A stretch of 64,000 bases of DNA from Neobacillus cucumis (GCF_016107705.1 NZ_JAEHGC010000011.1:118019-182018); one strand, 5' to 3'. Shown: positions 43,686 to 52,693, counted from the first letter of the stretch. The notes: a model not told the origin generated them from the letters alone. Program-made: numbers and translations.

Positions 43686-43765
43686 GAATGTCTAGAATAA
43701 TGGAAGCTTTTTTACTCATCTTCATTCGAGTAGAATAGCTTCTATTCTTTTTGGGGGCTTAGAAT

Positions 43766-44956
43766 ATGGTCGAGGAACTGACACAAATATCTTTTGCACA
43801 GCTACTGCTTTCAGGGACCTTTGTACACGTGGCACCTTTTGAAGTTTTGCAAGAAAAGTACGGCGTGAATATTCAGCCTAATGTAGTTGTTTTGGTTTCG
43901 ATGGATCGTTATCCGGATTTAGCTGACGGAAAACCGGTTGAATGGAAAATAAATGTTGGGCGGAAGCTTGTGGAAGAATTAGACATCCTCTTACCTATCC
44001 CATTTTTATGGGCATGGACAGAAGAGGGGGTTCTGGCGCTCTTACTGGATTTTCATGAGGTACATACGGATGATAGAAAAAGGGAAATTCTTTTACTGGC
44101 TGAAGAGATTCAAAAGGGATCCGATCAAATTGGCATACATGTATCGATTGGGATAGGAAATTTTTATGATGACCCAGCTTCCCTGATTTGTTCATTTGAA
44201 GAGGCAAAGAAATCAATGTCCGGAAGGTTTTTTCAAGGGAATAAATTAATTTTTCACACAGATATGAGAAAAAACATGGTGGAATCCTTAAAGATTCCTT
44301 TAACGAAAGAAAAGTCAGAACTATTTTCTATTGTTAGAATTGGGCATACAGAAGGGGTTGTGACCCAAATGAAAGGAATCATGGAGAGGGTTGCTAAGAT
44401 TTATAACTATAATGAAGAGGTCTTTAAATCTGAGGTCATTGATCTGCTCATGATGATGTCGAGAATTGTTTTAGAAGCCGGAGTAAGTCCTGTCTCGATT
44501 TTGACCAACACGGCAAATGTGATTCAAGATCTTTATCATACGATCCGATATGACAAATTTGTTATGAAGGTTTGTAAGTATGCTGAATGGTTAACGGAAC
44601 AGGTAGAAAATATCAATATTGGTGATGTTTCGCCCAATATTAAACAGGCGATTCGGTATATGAAAGAGAATCATCAAAAAGATGTTTCTTTAGAAGATAT
44701 CGCTCATTATTGTCACTTAAGCAGATATCATTTTAGCCATCTTTTCAAAAAAGAAGTGGGAACCAGTGTCATGGATTTTTTTAATAAGCTCCGAATTGAG
44801 AAATCCTTATTCTATTTAGAAAAAACCGACTCATCCGTGCAGGAAATTGCGAATCAAGTGGGTTTCGAGGATTCCAATTACTTTAGCCGATTATTTAAAA
44901 AATATATCCATTCGAGCCCAACCGAATATAGGCGATTAATGAGTAATCGTTTTTGA
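43766..44956 (+). CDS. AraC family regulator with YesN/CdaR-like sensory region
   Basis: A 396-residue regulator. The N-terminal and middle parts contain IQPNVVVLVSMDRYPDLADGKP and a GGDEF-like IGIHVSIGIGNFYDDPASLICSFEEAKKSM, closely matching the middle domain of the regulator at 34358; the C-terminal AraC domain (about 295-394) ends EIANQVGFEDSNYFSRLFKKYIHSSPTEYRRL. It lacks a receiver domain. It starts 80 nt after paralogue 2 behind GGGGGCTT. The two related regulators at the cluster edges suggest control of each half by a shared signal. Confidence 0.87.
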   Translation: MVEELTQISFAQLLLSGTFVHVAPFEVLQEKYGVNIQPNVVVLVSMDRYPDLADGKPVEWKINVGRKLVEELDILLPIPFLWAWTEEGVLALLLDFHEVHTDDRKREILLLAEEIQKGSDQIGIHVSIGIGNFYDDPASLICSFEEAKKSMSGRFFQGNKLIFHTDMRKNMVESLKIPLTKEKSELFSIVRIGHTEGVVTQMKGIMERVAKIYNYNEEVFKSEVIDLLMMMSRIVLEAGVSPVSILTNTANVIQDLYHTIRYDKFVMKVCKYAEWLTEQVENINIGDVSPNIKQAIRYMKENHQKDVSLEDIAHYCHLSRYHFSHLFKKEVGTSVMDFFNKLRIEKSLFYLEKTDSSVQEIANQVGFEDSNYFSRLFKKYIHSSPTEYRRLMSNRF

Positions 44957-45077
44957 GGGCTCTTGGCGGTATGTAAAGAGCAGGTGATTGTTTCCAAGTA
45001 TTTTAGGATGGATTAACCACCTTCTCTAGTCCTACCAAAGGCACAATTTTAAAAATTAAATACAGGAATAATTTCTA

Positions 45078-47120
45078 TCAATTCATAGAATGCTTTGACT
45101 TAAGAAAATATAAATACTCTATTCCGTCAGCGGTGATCTTCGTGCCGGCCCTTCCTCTGCCTTTGACGACAAATCCTTCGCTTTCTAAAATATCCAACCG
45201 GCGACGGATCTGCTGAGGGGACAAGGCAAAGCCTGATTCTTTGCTTTGACGTGAAATCAGTTCTCTGCTTGCCGCTTTTCCTTTTTCGTTGTATTGCTTG
45301 ATTACTTCCAATATAAAAGCGTGCTCCTGCATTTCCAGCATACTTTCACATGCGAAATATTCGGATTTTGTACTGTCTTCAGCTTGCCCCAGAAAGGAAG
45401 GAAGGTCTCTTTTCGTTACGACATTTCCCTCACAAACCGTCAGCATATAATCAATTGTACTTTTCAGTTCCCGTATGTTTCCAGGCCATTCATATTGCAT
45501 GAAATACTCCAGCACATCTTGCTCTAACTTTACCCACTTTCCGCTCTTTGTGATGAGATGCTTAATCAAAAGTGTAATATCCGCTCTTCTCTCATTGAGT
45601 GGTGGAATACAGAGATTAAGTACATTCAGCCTGTAAAACAAGTCTGATCTAAATGAGCCTTCCCGTATCTTTCCTTGAAGATCTTTATTCGTTGCGGTAA
45701 TCACTCGAACATTAATAGGGATAATTCTTCCACCTCCGATTCTGCGAATTTCTCCCTCCTGTAGAACGCGCAGCAGATGTGATTGAACAGTGAGACTTAT
45801 GTCTCCTATTTCATCCAAAAAGATAGTCCCGTTATCCGCCAATTCAAACAGACCTTTCTTGCCTCCCCTTTGGGCTCCTGTAAATGTCCCTTCTTCGTAG
45901 CCGAATAATTCGCTTTCCAGTATGGTTTCTGTTAATGCGCTGCAGTTCACAGCCAGAAACGGCCCGTTTTTCCGCATTGAATGCTCATGAATAGCATGCG
46001 CAAATAGTTCTTTTCCTGTTCCTGTCTTACCCTGAATCAAAATCGGATGTTCCGACAAGGCGAACTTCCTGGCGATCTGCTTACATTCTTTCATTCCAAC
46101 ATGCTCGCCAATAATATCATGAAAGCTGTATTTCGTATAAAACCGTTTATCTTGCATTTCTCTTTGTGCAGTCTTTTCAATTTCAAAGGCTTGATGTACA
46201 CTTTTAAAGGTTGCGACAATGGTATTTTCCCCCACTATTTGAGATCGGAAAATTACGACATCCACGCCGTTTATGTCGAAGAATTTGCTATCATCCTTGC
46301 CGTTCATGATGAACTCGATCATATCCCGGCGATTCATCACATGTTCTATATACTTATTAACCACATCTTGAGCAATAACATGAAACAATGCCGCAAGACT
46401 ATGATTGAATACCGTAATTCGTCCCTCCTGGTTAACGACCAAAATTCCATCATCGACAGTTCCCAACACATTTTGGATGTGCTCGCTCATCTGCTTGGCA
46501 TTCCGCTCTGCAACTAAAAGCTTACGTTGTAATTCAATGATATTGCGAATATACCTTTCTGAAATCTTCGAGGATATATCCTTGTTTAAACCGCAGCGTT
46601 CTACGACTTCTAGAATGGTTGTCATATCAAAAAGGCGCACGCCTATATCGATTACTTCCTTTATGTAAGAGGGGCACAGATGTGTTTCTCCTGGTGAAAC
46701 GGCAATTTGAACATTCTCATAAAACAATATGCCCTTCCGAAAAGGGATAAATTGAATATGATCGACACCAAGCTGATATAAGGATTCAATAAGACTTATC
46801 GTTGCATCATGATCATCATTCACCAGCAGAACTGCTGAGCCTTCAGGTATTCTTAAAAGTTTGTCAATGTATTCATGATGAACGGTTCTCTTTCCCACAA
46901 TTATTTTCTCAGCATTTACGCTATACATACCATTTGTTCGATTATAAGCAGCATCTGATGAGCACAAGATAATGGTATTTTCTAGAGACTGCGGTATTCC
47001 CTCATCTGCAGCATGACTTTTAATTTGAACATAGTCTCCGAGCAGTTGTTCCAGCTGTTCATGCAAAGCTTGCTTTGTTTTTACACTTCCCGTTATAAGT
47101 GTAAGAGTGGATTTCGACAT
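45078..47120 (-). CDS. sigma-54 activator with PAS domain and winged-helix C-terminus
   Basis: A 680-residue enhancer-binding protein. N-terminal ligand region (about 1-200), PAS (about 215-310), AAA+ domain (about 335-565) with GKTGTGKELFAHAIH (Walker A), EEGTFTGAQRGG (the GAFTGA loop with Thr for Ala) and GTIFLDEIGD (Walker B). Instead of a Fis-type helix-turn-helix the end is a winged helix: LISRQSKESGFALSPQQIRRRLDILESEGFVVKGRGRAGTKITADG. It activates sigma-54 RNA polymerase, and the divergent promoter at 47232 is the natural target. The upstream region between them is 260 bp. Confidence 0.92.
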   Translation of the reverse strand: MSKSTLTLITGSVKTKQALHEQLEQLLGDYVQIKSHAADEGIPQSLENTIILCSSDAAYNRTNGMYSVNAEKIIVGKRTVHHEYIDKLLRIPEGSAVLLVNDDHDATISLIESLYQLGVDHIQFIPFRKGILFYENVQIAVSPGETHLCPSYIKEVIDIGVRLFDMTTILEVVERCGLNKDISSKISERYIRNIIELQRKLLVAERNAKQMSEHIQNVLGTVDDGILVVNQEGRITVFNHSLAALFHVIAQDVVNKYIEHVMNRRDMIEFIMNGKDDSKFFDINGVDVVIFRSQIVGENTIVATFKSVHQAFEIEKTAQREMQDKRFYTKYSFHDIIGEHVGMKECKQIARKFALSEHPILIQGKTGTGKELFAHAIHEHSMRKNGPFLAVNCSALTETILESELFGYEEGTFTGAQRGGKKGLFELADNGTIFLDEIGDISLTVQSHLLRVLQEGEIRRIGGGRIIPINVRVITATNKDLQGKIREGSFRSDLFYRLNVLNLCIPPLNERRADITLLIKHLITKSGKWVKLEQDVLEYFMQYEWPGNIRELKSTIDYMLTVCEGNVVTKRDLPSFLGQAEDSTKSEYFACESMLEMQEHAFILEVIKQYNEKGKAASRELISRQSKESGFALSPQQIRRRLDILESEGFVVKGRGRAGTKITADGIEYLYFLKSKHSMN

Positions 47121-47231
47121 AAGATACCTTCCTGTTTTTGAATTGGCTCTATTATATCACCAAAAAAGACCAATAAAACCCTAAAGAATGATTCTATGCA
47201 TAAAATCTCCTTGAAAATCAATCTACCCATT

Positions 47232-47248
47232 TTGGCACAGATTTTGCA
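47232..47248 (+). promoter_or_regulatory. sigma-54 (-24/-12) promoter of the isoaspartyl peptidase operon
   Basis: TTGGCACAGATTTTGCA, perfect consensus, about 130 bp before the transporter gene and divergent from the sigma-54 activator gene. A short frame (TTG 47289, reading MKDKKR) follows an AAAGGAGG site, as at the other sigma-54 promoters. Confidence 0.9.
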
Positions 47249-47380
47249 TATATAAATCGATGTAGTGCCAGAGGATTGGAAAAGGAGGTTGAAAGATAAA
47301 AAAAGATAGGCTATAAGTAAAATTCATTTGTAAGCGTTTTAGTAGTATTCATTTATTTTAAATTCAAAGGAGATATGTGT

Positions 47381-48802
47381 ATGGGTCAACCACAAGAAAA
47401 AGCTGTTTCACTCGGAACAGCAGGGAAAAGTGAGAGGAAAATCAATATTTTTGTATTGCTATTCAGCATTCTTGTTATTGCAACTCTATTAACCTATGTC
47501 TTGCCTGCTGGGGAATATGCTCGGATAGAAGCGAATGGACGGACAACGGTAGACCCCCACTCTTTTAAGTGGTTAAGATCGGCACCAGTAGGATTGTTCG
47601 ATATGATAAAAGCTGTTCCTACAGGAATGGTAGAAGCAGGCAATATTATCTTTTTCTTGTTAATTATTGGGGGGTTTTTCGGTGTTTTAAGAGCAACAGG
47701 TACGGTTGACGTACTTATTGCAACAATGGCTCGGAAGTTGGCAAGGCGTGAAAAGTTATTAATTCCTGTCGTGATGCTGGTTTTCGCTGCGGGAGGCTCC
47801 TTAATGGGGATGGCGGAAGAAACGCTGGCTTATGTGCCTCTTGTCATTCCACTAGCGTTGGCCCTGGGGTTCGATGCAATTACAGGAACAGCCATTGTCA
47901 TAATAGGAGCATTGTCAGGGTTTACAACAGCAATCATGAATCCCTTCACAGTAGGGATCGCGCAAGGCATCGCAGAATTGCCGATGTTCTCAGGTATAGG
48001 ATACCGCCTAGTTTTATTTGTTATAGTCTACTTTGTTTCTGTTCTTTTTATCTATCGTTACGCAATGAAGGTAAAGAAAAACCCTTCTATAGGCGTCTAC
48101 GGAAAATATACAAAGGAAGAAGCGAACCATTTACTTCAATCCGATGCGAAGTTAACAGCGAGGCATAAGTTTATCTTAGGTGCTTTTTTAATTAACTATA
48201 TCGTCTTAGCTTTAGGTGTCATCAAGTTCCAATGGTACATTACAGAAATCGCCGCCTTATTCATTGTATTAACAATCGTAATTGGAATCATCGGAAACAT
48301 GTCTGCTGATCATATAGTTAACTCCTTTACCAAAGGTGCTGCTTCCTTAATGGGCGGAGCTTTAATCATCGGCGTTTCACGTGCCATTCTTGTTGTATTA
48401 AGTGAGGGACATATCGTCGATCCTCTCTTGCATCTAGTGTCTGAATCCATTAAGCATTTTCCTGGCTATTTAAGCGTTGCCGGTATGTATAGCTTCCAAA
48501 CTCTTATTCATTTTGTTCTAGCGTCTGGCAGCGGTCATGCGATGCTGACAATGCCGATAATGGCGCCGCTCGCGGACCTATTGCATATTACACGCCAAAC
48601 TGCAGTGTTGTCTTTCTCTTTTGCAGACGGAATCGGAAATATGATTTTTCCTACTGCCACCACCTTAATGGCAAGTTTGGCGATTGCCGGTATCTCTTGG
48701 ACAAAGTGGGCGAGGTGGATTTTGCCGCTGGTACTCATTCAATATCTCATCGGATTAATAGCTGTCATCACAGCTTACTTTATCGGATATGGTCCATTCT
48801 GA
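47381..48802 (+). CDS. YfcC/DcuC-like family transporter
   Basis: A polytopic membrane protein of 473 residues of the C4-dicarboxylate anaerobic carrier-like (YfcC) family, with about 12-13 hydrophobic segments and FFLLIIGGFFGVLRATGTVD, GSLMGMAEETLAYVPLVIPLALALG and SFADGIGNMIFPTATTLMASLAIAG. ATG 47381 is 8 nt after AAAGGAG; ATG 47375 is only 2 nt away. Relatives sit beside peptidases and carry amino acids or small peptides. Coupled here to isoaspartyl dipeptidase, uptake of beta-aspartyl dipeptides or aspartate is likely. Confidence 0.85.
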   Translation: MGQPQEKAVSLGTAGKSERKINIFVLLFSILVIATLLTYVLPAGEYARIEANGRTTVDPHSFKWLRSAPVGLFDMIKAVPTGMVEAGNIIFFLLIIGGFFGVLRATGTVDVLIATMARKLARREKLLIPVVMLVFAAGGSLMGMAEETLAYVPLVIPLALALGFDAITGTAIVIIGALSGFTTAIMNPFTVGIAQGIAELPMFSGIGYRLVLFVIVYFVSVLFIYRYAMKVKKNPSIGVYGKYTKEEANHLLQSDAKLTARHKFILGAFLINYIVLALGVIKFQWYITEIAALFIVLTIVIGIIGNMSADHIVNSFTKGAASLMGGALIIGVSRAILVVLSEGHIVDPLLHLVSESIKHFPGYLSVAGMYSFQTLIHFVLASGSGHAMLTMPIMAPLADLLHITRQTAVLSFSFADGIGNMIFPTATTLMASLAIAGISWTKWARWILPLVLIQYLIGLIAVITAYFIGYGPF

Positions 48803-48839
48803 TAGAGGACAAGAATAAATGAACAGGAGGAGAAAAGAA

Positions 48840-50012
48840 ATGCTTACCTTAATCAAAAATGGAGAAGTATACGCACCCAATTACCTAGGACGGAAAGACA
48901 TCTTGATTGCAGACGATAAAATCGCATTTATCGATAACAAAATTGAGATTCCTGACAACTTTGTTCCTATTCAAATTATGAATGCAGCAAATCTTTTAGT
49001 TGTTCCGGGATTTATAGATTCACATGTTCACATTATTGGTGGAGGCGGCGAGGGCGGATTCAAAACCCGCACTCCCGAGCTTATGCTCACTGATATTACA
49101 ACCGCAGGTATTACAACACTGGTTGGCTTACTTGGTACGGACGGGACAACACGAAAAATGGAGAGTCTACTTGCCAAGGCGCGGGCGCTTGAAGAGGAGG
49201 GTGTTTCCTGCTTCATTCATACAGGCTCCTATCAAGTGCCAGTAAAAACACTAACGGACACAATCGAAGAGGATATTATTTTAATCGATAAAATTATTGG
49301 TGTTGGAGAGATTGCAATTTCCGACCATCGATCATCAGAACCTACATTTGAAGAACTGGCTAAAGTCGCCGCTGCGGCACGAAATGGTGGTATCCTTTCA
49401 GGAAAAGCCGGCATAATAGAAATTCATGTAGGAGACGGAGAGGGAAAGCTTTCATTGCTGCATGAAATTGCAGATAAAACCAACATTCCGATTCGGCATT
49501 TCCATCCGACACATATCAACCGAAATGAAGAATTATTCAAGGGGGGAATTGATTACGCGAAGCGAGGGGGATCCGTTGACTTTACTACAAGTACCATTCC
49601 TCAGTTTTTGGAGGAGGGAGAAGTGAAGTGCAGCAAAGCATTGCGCAGGATGCTTGAAGAAGGGATTCCAGTCGGACACATCACCTTCTCTTCAGACGGG
49701 CAGGCTAGCCTTCCCTTCTTTGACAGCGATGGAGAGTATGTAGGCCTTCAAGTAGGGAAAGTATCGTCGTTATATCACGAAGTACGTGATGCTGTTTTAG
49801 AGGAAGGCATCCCGTTGGAAACGGCATTGGAGGTCATCACCACGAATCCCGCACAAGTGTTAAGGCTTTCAAGCAAGGGCAGCATCCAAGCCGGAAAGGA
49901 TGCTGATATCGTATTGTTGCAAAAGGAAACATTAACAATTGACACTGTAATGGCAAGAGGACAGGTAATGGTTGAAAAGGGGGTTCCGCTGATAAAGGGA
50001 ACATTTGAATAA
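48840..50012 (+). CDS. iadA: Isoaspartyl dipeptidase
   Basis: A 390-residue amidohydrolase. The first metal motif is GFIDSHVHIIGGGGEGGF, followed by GTDGTTRKMESLLAKARALEEEG, EIAISDHRSS, IEIHVGDG, HFHPTHINRNEELF and the catalytic aspartate in HITFSSDGQASLP, as in IadA binuclear zinc enzymes. It hydrolyses beta-aspartyl dipeptides arising from damaged proteins. ATG 48840 follows AGGAGGAG; the upstream ATG 48819 precedes that site. It is the second gene of the sigma-54 operon. Confidence 0.93.
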   Translation: MLTLIKNGEVYAPNYLGRKDILIADDKIAFIDNKIEIPDNFVPIQIMNAANLLVVPGFIDSHVHIIGGGGEGGFKTRTPELMLTDITTAGITTLVGLLGTDGTTRKMESLLAKARALEEEGVSCFIHTGSYQVPVKTLTDTIEEDIILIDKIIGVGEIAISDHRSSEPTFEELAKVAAAARNGGILSGKAGIIEIHVGDGEGKLSLLHEIADKTNIPIRHFHPTHINRNEELFKGGIDYAKRGGSVDFTTSTIPQFLEEGEVKCSKALRRMLEEGIPVGHITFSSDGQASLPFFDSDGEYVGLQVGKVSSLYHEVRDAVLEEGIPLETALEVITTNPAQVLRLSSKGSIQAGKDADIVLLQKETLTIDTVMARGQVMVEKGVPLIKGTFE

Positions 50013-50137
50013 AAAATGGGAATTTACGAAAAAAAGGAACCGTGTACGGACAGACAAGATTTTTTAGGAGAAAAGCAAGTTCCGGGCGATGCCTATTACA
50101 AGAAAAGAGCTATAAACAGTTAAAATTCGAATTACGA

Positions 50138-50253
50138 ATTTATCGACAAAAAACTTCCTCGGAAACTAGAGGAAGTTCGTTTTCCAAAAGGCTTTGCGGC
50201 TGTTTTAATCAAACTTTGGATTAATGAAGAAAGCGTCAAAACTTGTCGGTTGT
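50138..50253. repeat. MITE-like element with TCGACAA ends (copy B)
   Basis: Begins TATCGACAAAAAACTT and ends AAAACTTGTCGG, with the internal CGTTTTCCAAAAGGCTTTG and GTTTTAATCAAA shared with copy A at 30378. An inner hairpin, AACTTCCTC/GAGGAAGTT, is present only here. Nothing else is recognisable in 50013-50486. Confidence 0.65.
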
Positions 50254-50486
50254 AGAAGCCCTCTGGAAGCGGAATCAATAAGGATTTAAAGGTGATTATG
50301 AAACGAATCGAAAAGGCAAGGATCTAATTACTTCTTCATCTTATTTAGATAATTATAAATTCCCTGCAAAGCTCAGATTTTGTAATAAATTACTGGGTGT
50401 GTCTTAAAAAAATTAGTGAAAACGCCCTTACCTCCGTTACTTATCAACATATTTTATAAGGAATAAAAAAAGAGGAGGGCTACAAA

Positions 50487-50630
50487 ATGGATGGATATGG
50501 CTACGGCGGATTTGGTGGCTGCGGTTGCGGCGGTTTTGGCTACGGCGGTTTCGGTTACGGCGGCGGTTTTGCATTAATTGTTGTATTGTTTATCTTGTTG
50601 ATTATCGTTGGTGCAGTAATGTTTTATTAA
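50487..50630 (+). CDS. YjcZ-type small Gly/Tyr-rich sporulation protein
   Basis: A 47-residue protein: [20 protein letters not shown] followed by more Gly/Tyr repeats, then a hydrophobic helix ([20 protein letters not shown]) reaching the C-terminus. This is the architecture of YjcZ/SscA-like small spore proteins, which are membrane- or coat-associated. AGAGGAGGG lies 8 nt upstream, and a strong terminator follows at 50643. Confidence 0.9.
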   Translation: MDGYGYGGFGGCGCGGFGYGGFGYGGGFALIVVLFILLIIVGAVMFY

Positions 50631-50642
50631 GTAAGAACAATA

Positions 50643-50667
50643 AAAAAGCCCTTTAAGGGCTTTTTTG
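50643..50667 (+). terminator. Rho-independent terminator after the small spore gene
   Basis: AAAAAGCCCTTTAAGGGCTTTTTT, a compact self-complementary stem with a T run. Confidence 0.95.
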
Positions 50668-50861
50668 TTTGAGATTACTCTTTATATGACCTATATGCAC
50701 AAAAGGGGTAATGAGGGATAGTGGTAACGGCTACACTCTAGAGTATGCATATGGCTAGGCAAAATAATCAAATGGTTAAGCCTGATTTTGAGGGATTTTA
50801 ATTTATCGTAAAGGAATTATTTTAATCATATAGAAATTTACAAGGAAGGGAGGGATAATAG

Positions 50862-51026
50862 ATGATAAAAACCTTGAATTCTCAAGGAACACATATGAAC
50901 AATAAAGCAGAAACGAATAAAAAAGGGGCTACTTTAATTGGACTTGGGGACGTTTCACTGTCGGCTTTTTTTGTCAGAGAGCTGAAAAAAATAGACCAAG
51001 AGAACCGTCCCTGTGGACCTCTTTAG
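50862..51026 (+). pseudogene. Gene start truncated by a GGGACGG repeat
   Basis: A strong AAGGAAGGGAGGG site precedes ATG 50862. The first 29 codons (MIKTLNSQGTHMNNKAETNK, then KGATLIGLG) look like a genuine hydrophilic N-terminus leading into a membrane segment; the frame then enters the repeat element and stops at 51024. The upstream 60 bp resemble the region before the oxidase gene at 32222. Probably a transporter gene cut off by a rearrangement at the repeat. Confidence 0.45.
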
Positions 51027-51051
51027 AGAACCATCGGAACCGCCCCTATGG
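50945..51051. repeat. GGGACGG-family compound repeat (long copy 2)
   Basis: Same module order as 33349-33456: TTGGGGACG, GTCGGCTTTTTTTGTCAGAGA, AGACCAAGAGAACCGTCCCT, GTGGACCTCTTTAGAGAACC and ATCGGAACCGCCCCTATGG. Confidence 0.8.
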
Positions 51052-51069
51052 TATTCAAAACGCATTACT

Positions 51070-51122
51070 TTAAGTCTTCGCACATAAGAGCTGCTTCAAT
51101 GGTTGCTTCGAGATACCCACTG
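51070..51122 (-). pseudogene. galU: Second galU C-terminal remnant
   Basis: The minus strand reads SGYLEATIEAALMCEDLK and a stop, matching the last residues of GalU (GYLEATIE-AL-REDLK). Like the remnant at 33462 it abuts the compound GGGACGG repeat. Only about 18 codons remain. Confidence 0.7.
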
Positions 51123-51242
51123 CTTAATGTTAGGTTTCCTAAAAAATAATGAAATGTTTTTTTGAAAAAATGGTGGCTTAATTGAAGGTTAATTAAGAAA
51201 TCAAGGTTGAAAATGGAGATAAGTTATAATAAGATATAAACA

Positions 51243-51259
51243 TTAATTAAATTAATTAA
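51243..51259. promoter_or_regulatory. Candidate ROK-regulator operator, site 1
   Basis: TTAATTAAATTAATTAA, a palindromic AT-rich motif 67 bp before the regulator gene. Matching sites are at 52673-52693 and 52806-52822, around the regulated operon's promoter. Confidence 0.5.
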
Positions 51260-51325
51260 TATTCTTATTTTAAAATACTAATTAAACATTTTTAAAGATT
51301 GTAAGTAAAAAGGTGGTGATAGGTT

Positions 51326-52567
51326 TTGACTTATGTTCCGAGGAAAGGTAGCTTTGAAGGCATGAAGTTACTTAATCAATCAACGGTTTTAAATTTGATT
51401 CGTTTAAAAGAGCCAATTTCAAGAGCGGAAATAGCAAAAATAACCCAATTAACGCCTCCTACAGTAGGATCCTTGGTAAATGAATTGATTGAGAAAAACC
51501 TTATTATTGAAGAACAATCCACTAGCTCAAAAGCTGGGGGCAGAAGACCGATCATGCTTAGAATTAATTATAGCGCCCATTATATCATTGGGGTTTATGC
51601 TGCCTCAGAGGTTATTCGTATTATTTTAACAACCATGGATGGAAAAATTGTTTTCGATTATGTTAACAAGATTTCCGAACTTCCTTCAAAAGATAAATTT
51701 CTTAAGATATTGAAAGACGGTATTCATTATGTGCTAAATGAAACGGTGATAGAACGGGATTTAATTATAGGGATTGGGGTTGCAATGCATGGTCTTGTTG
51801 ACCCAAATCGGGGTGTTGCGATATTTTCTCCTCATTTGCATCTTGAAAATATCCCTATTAAGGAAAGCCTAGAAAAGGAATTTAATTTGCATGTAATGGT
51901 TGAAAATGATGTTCGTGCATTGGCATTAGCAGAAAGTTGGTTTGGACAAGGACAGGGTGTCCCTGATTTTATCTGCATAAGTGTTGGCAGGGGGATAGGT
52001 TCAGGTATCTTTATCAATAATGATATTTATAAGAGTTCTTTTAATACTTCAGGAGAAATCGGTCATACAATTGTTGATATACATGGACCGCGATGTGAGT
52101 GTGGAAACAATGGGTGTTTAGAAGCAATCGCTTCAGAATCCGCGATTCTAAATAAAGTAAAGAAAGAACTTAAATTAAATAAAGATACGATCATCCAAGA
52201 GTGGATTAAGGATGGGGAGGATGAACTATCCATTAAGATGGTGTTTAAAGCGGCAAAGGAAGGGGATCAATTGGCAAGGCTCATTTTAGAAGAAAGCGGC
52301 AGATCGCTCGGAATAGCTTCAGCCAATTTGATTAATATTCTTAAACCATCCAAAGTTATATTTGAGGGCTGTATTTTTGAAGAGGGAGAGATTGTTTTCT
52401 CGACTGTGAAGAATATGATCGAAAAGTATACCTTAAGAATCGCAAACGAGGAAGTTTCTATTGTTTGTTCTGAATTTGGAAAAAAAGGGATGGTTTTAGG
52501 AGCGGTAACATTAATTTTACGATTGTTGTTTAGCGATACAGAAGAATCAGCCTTCCATATAATTTAA
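51326..52567 (+). CDS. ROK family transcriptional repressor
   Basis: A 413-residue XylR/NagC-type ROK protein. The N-terminal winged helix is VLNLIRLKEPISRAEIAKITQLTPPTVGSLVNELIEKNL; the ROK sugar-binding domain includes VENDVRALALAES, GRGIGSGIFIN, the metal/substrate motif GEIGHTIVDIHGPRCECGNNGCLEAIAS. TTG 51326 follows AAGGTGGTGAT. It precedes a sugar ABC importer and glycosidase, which it should repress until the sugar binds. Confidence 0.9.
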   Translation: MTYVPRKGSFEGMKLLNQSTVLNLIRLKEPISRAEIAKITQLTPPTVGSLVNELIEKNLIIEEQSTSSKAGGRRPIMLRINYSAHYIIGVYAASEVIRIILTTMDGKIVFDYVNKISELPSKDKFLKILKDGIHYVLNETVIERDLIIGIGVAMHGLVDPNRGVAIFSPHLHLENIPIKESLEKEFNLHVMVENDVRALALAESWFGQGQGVPDFICISVGRGIGSGIFINNDIYKSSFNTSGEIGHTIVDIHGPRCECGNNGCLEAIASESAILNKVKKELKLNKDTIIQEWIKDGEDELSIKMVFKAAKEGDQLARLILEESGRSLGIASANLINILKPSKVIFEGCIFEEGEIVFSTVKNMIEKYTLRIANEEVSIVCSEFGKKGMVLGAVTLILRLLFSDTEESAFHII

Positions 52568-52622
52568 ATATACCGACAAGATAAAGTTTTAATAATAGGT
52601 ATTGATATGAAAAAGATTAAAG

Positions 52623-52648
52623 AATCCATTCCTTAGATGGATTTTTTT
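52623..52648 (+). terminator. Rho-independent terminator after the ROK gene
   Basis: AATCCAT and ATGGATT form the stem with a 7-nt loop, followed by a T run. Confidence 0.8.
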
Positions 52649-52672
52649 ATTTTTAGAGCCTATTGGTTTCAG

Positions 52673-52693
52673 TTAATTAAATTATTTAATTAA
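52673..52693. promoter_or_regulatory. Candidate ROK-regulator operator, site 2
   Basis: A 21-bp palindrome made of TTAATTAAA and TTTAATTAA arms around a central TTA-type core, about 70 bp upstream of the -35 element. Confidence 0.5.

Noticed and set aside
46047..46517. 156-codon plus-strand frame inside the sigma-54 activator gene
   Set aside because: Antisense to a clearly conserved AAA+ gene, with no family features and no ribosome binding site.
47329..47342. TGTAAGCGTTTTAG as a cre site before the YfcC gene
   Set aside because: Only 12 of 14 consensus positions, lacking the terminal CA; sigma-54 control explains the locus without it.
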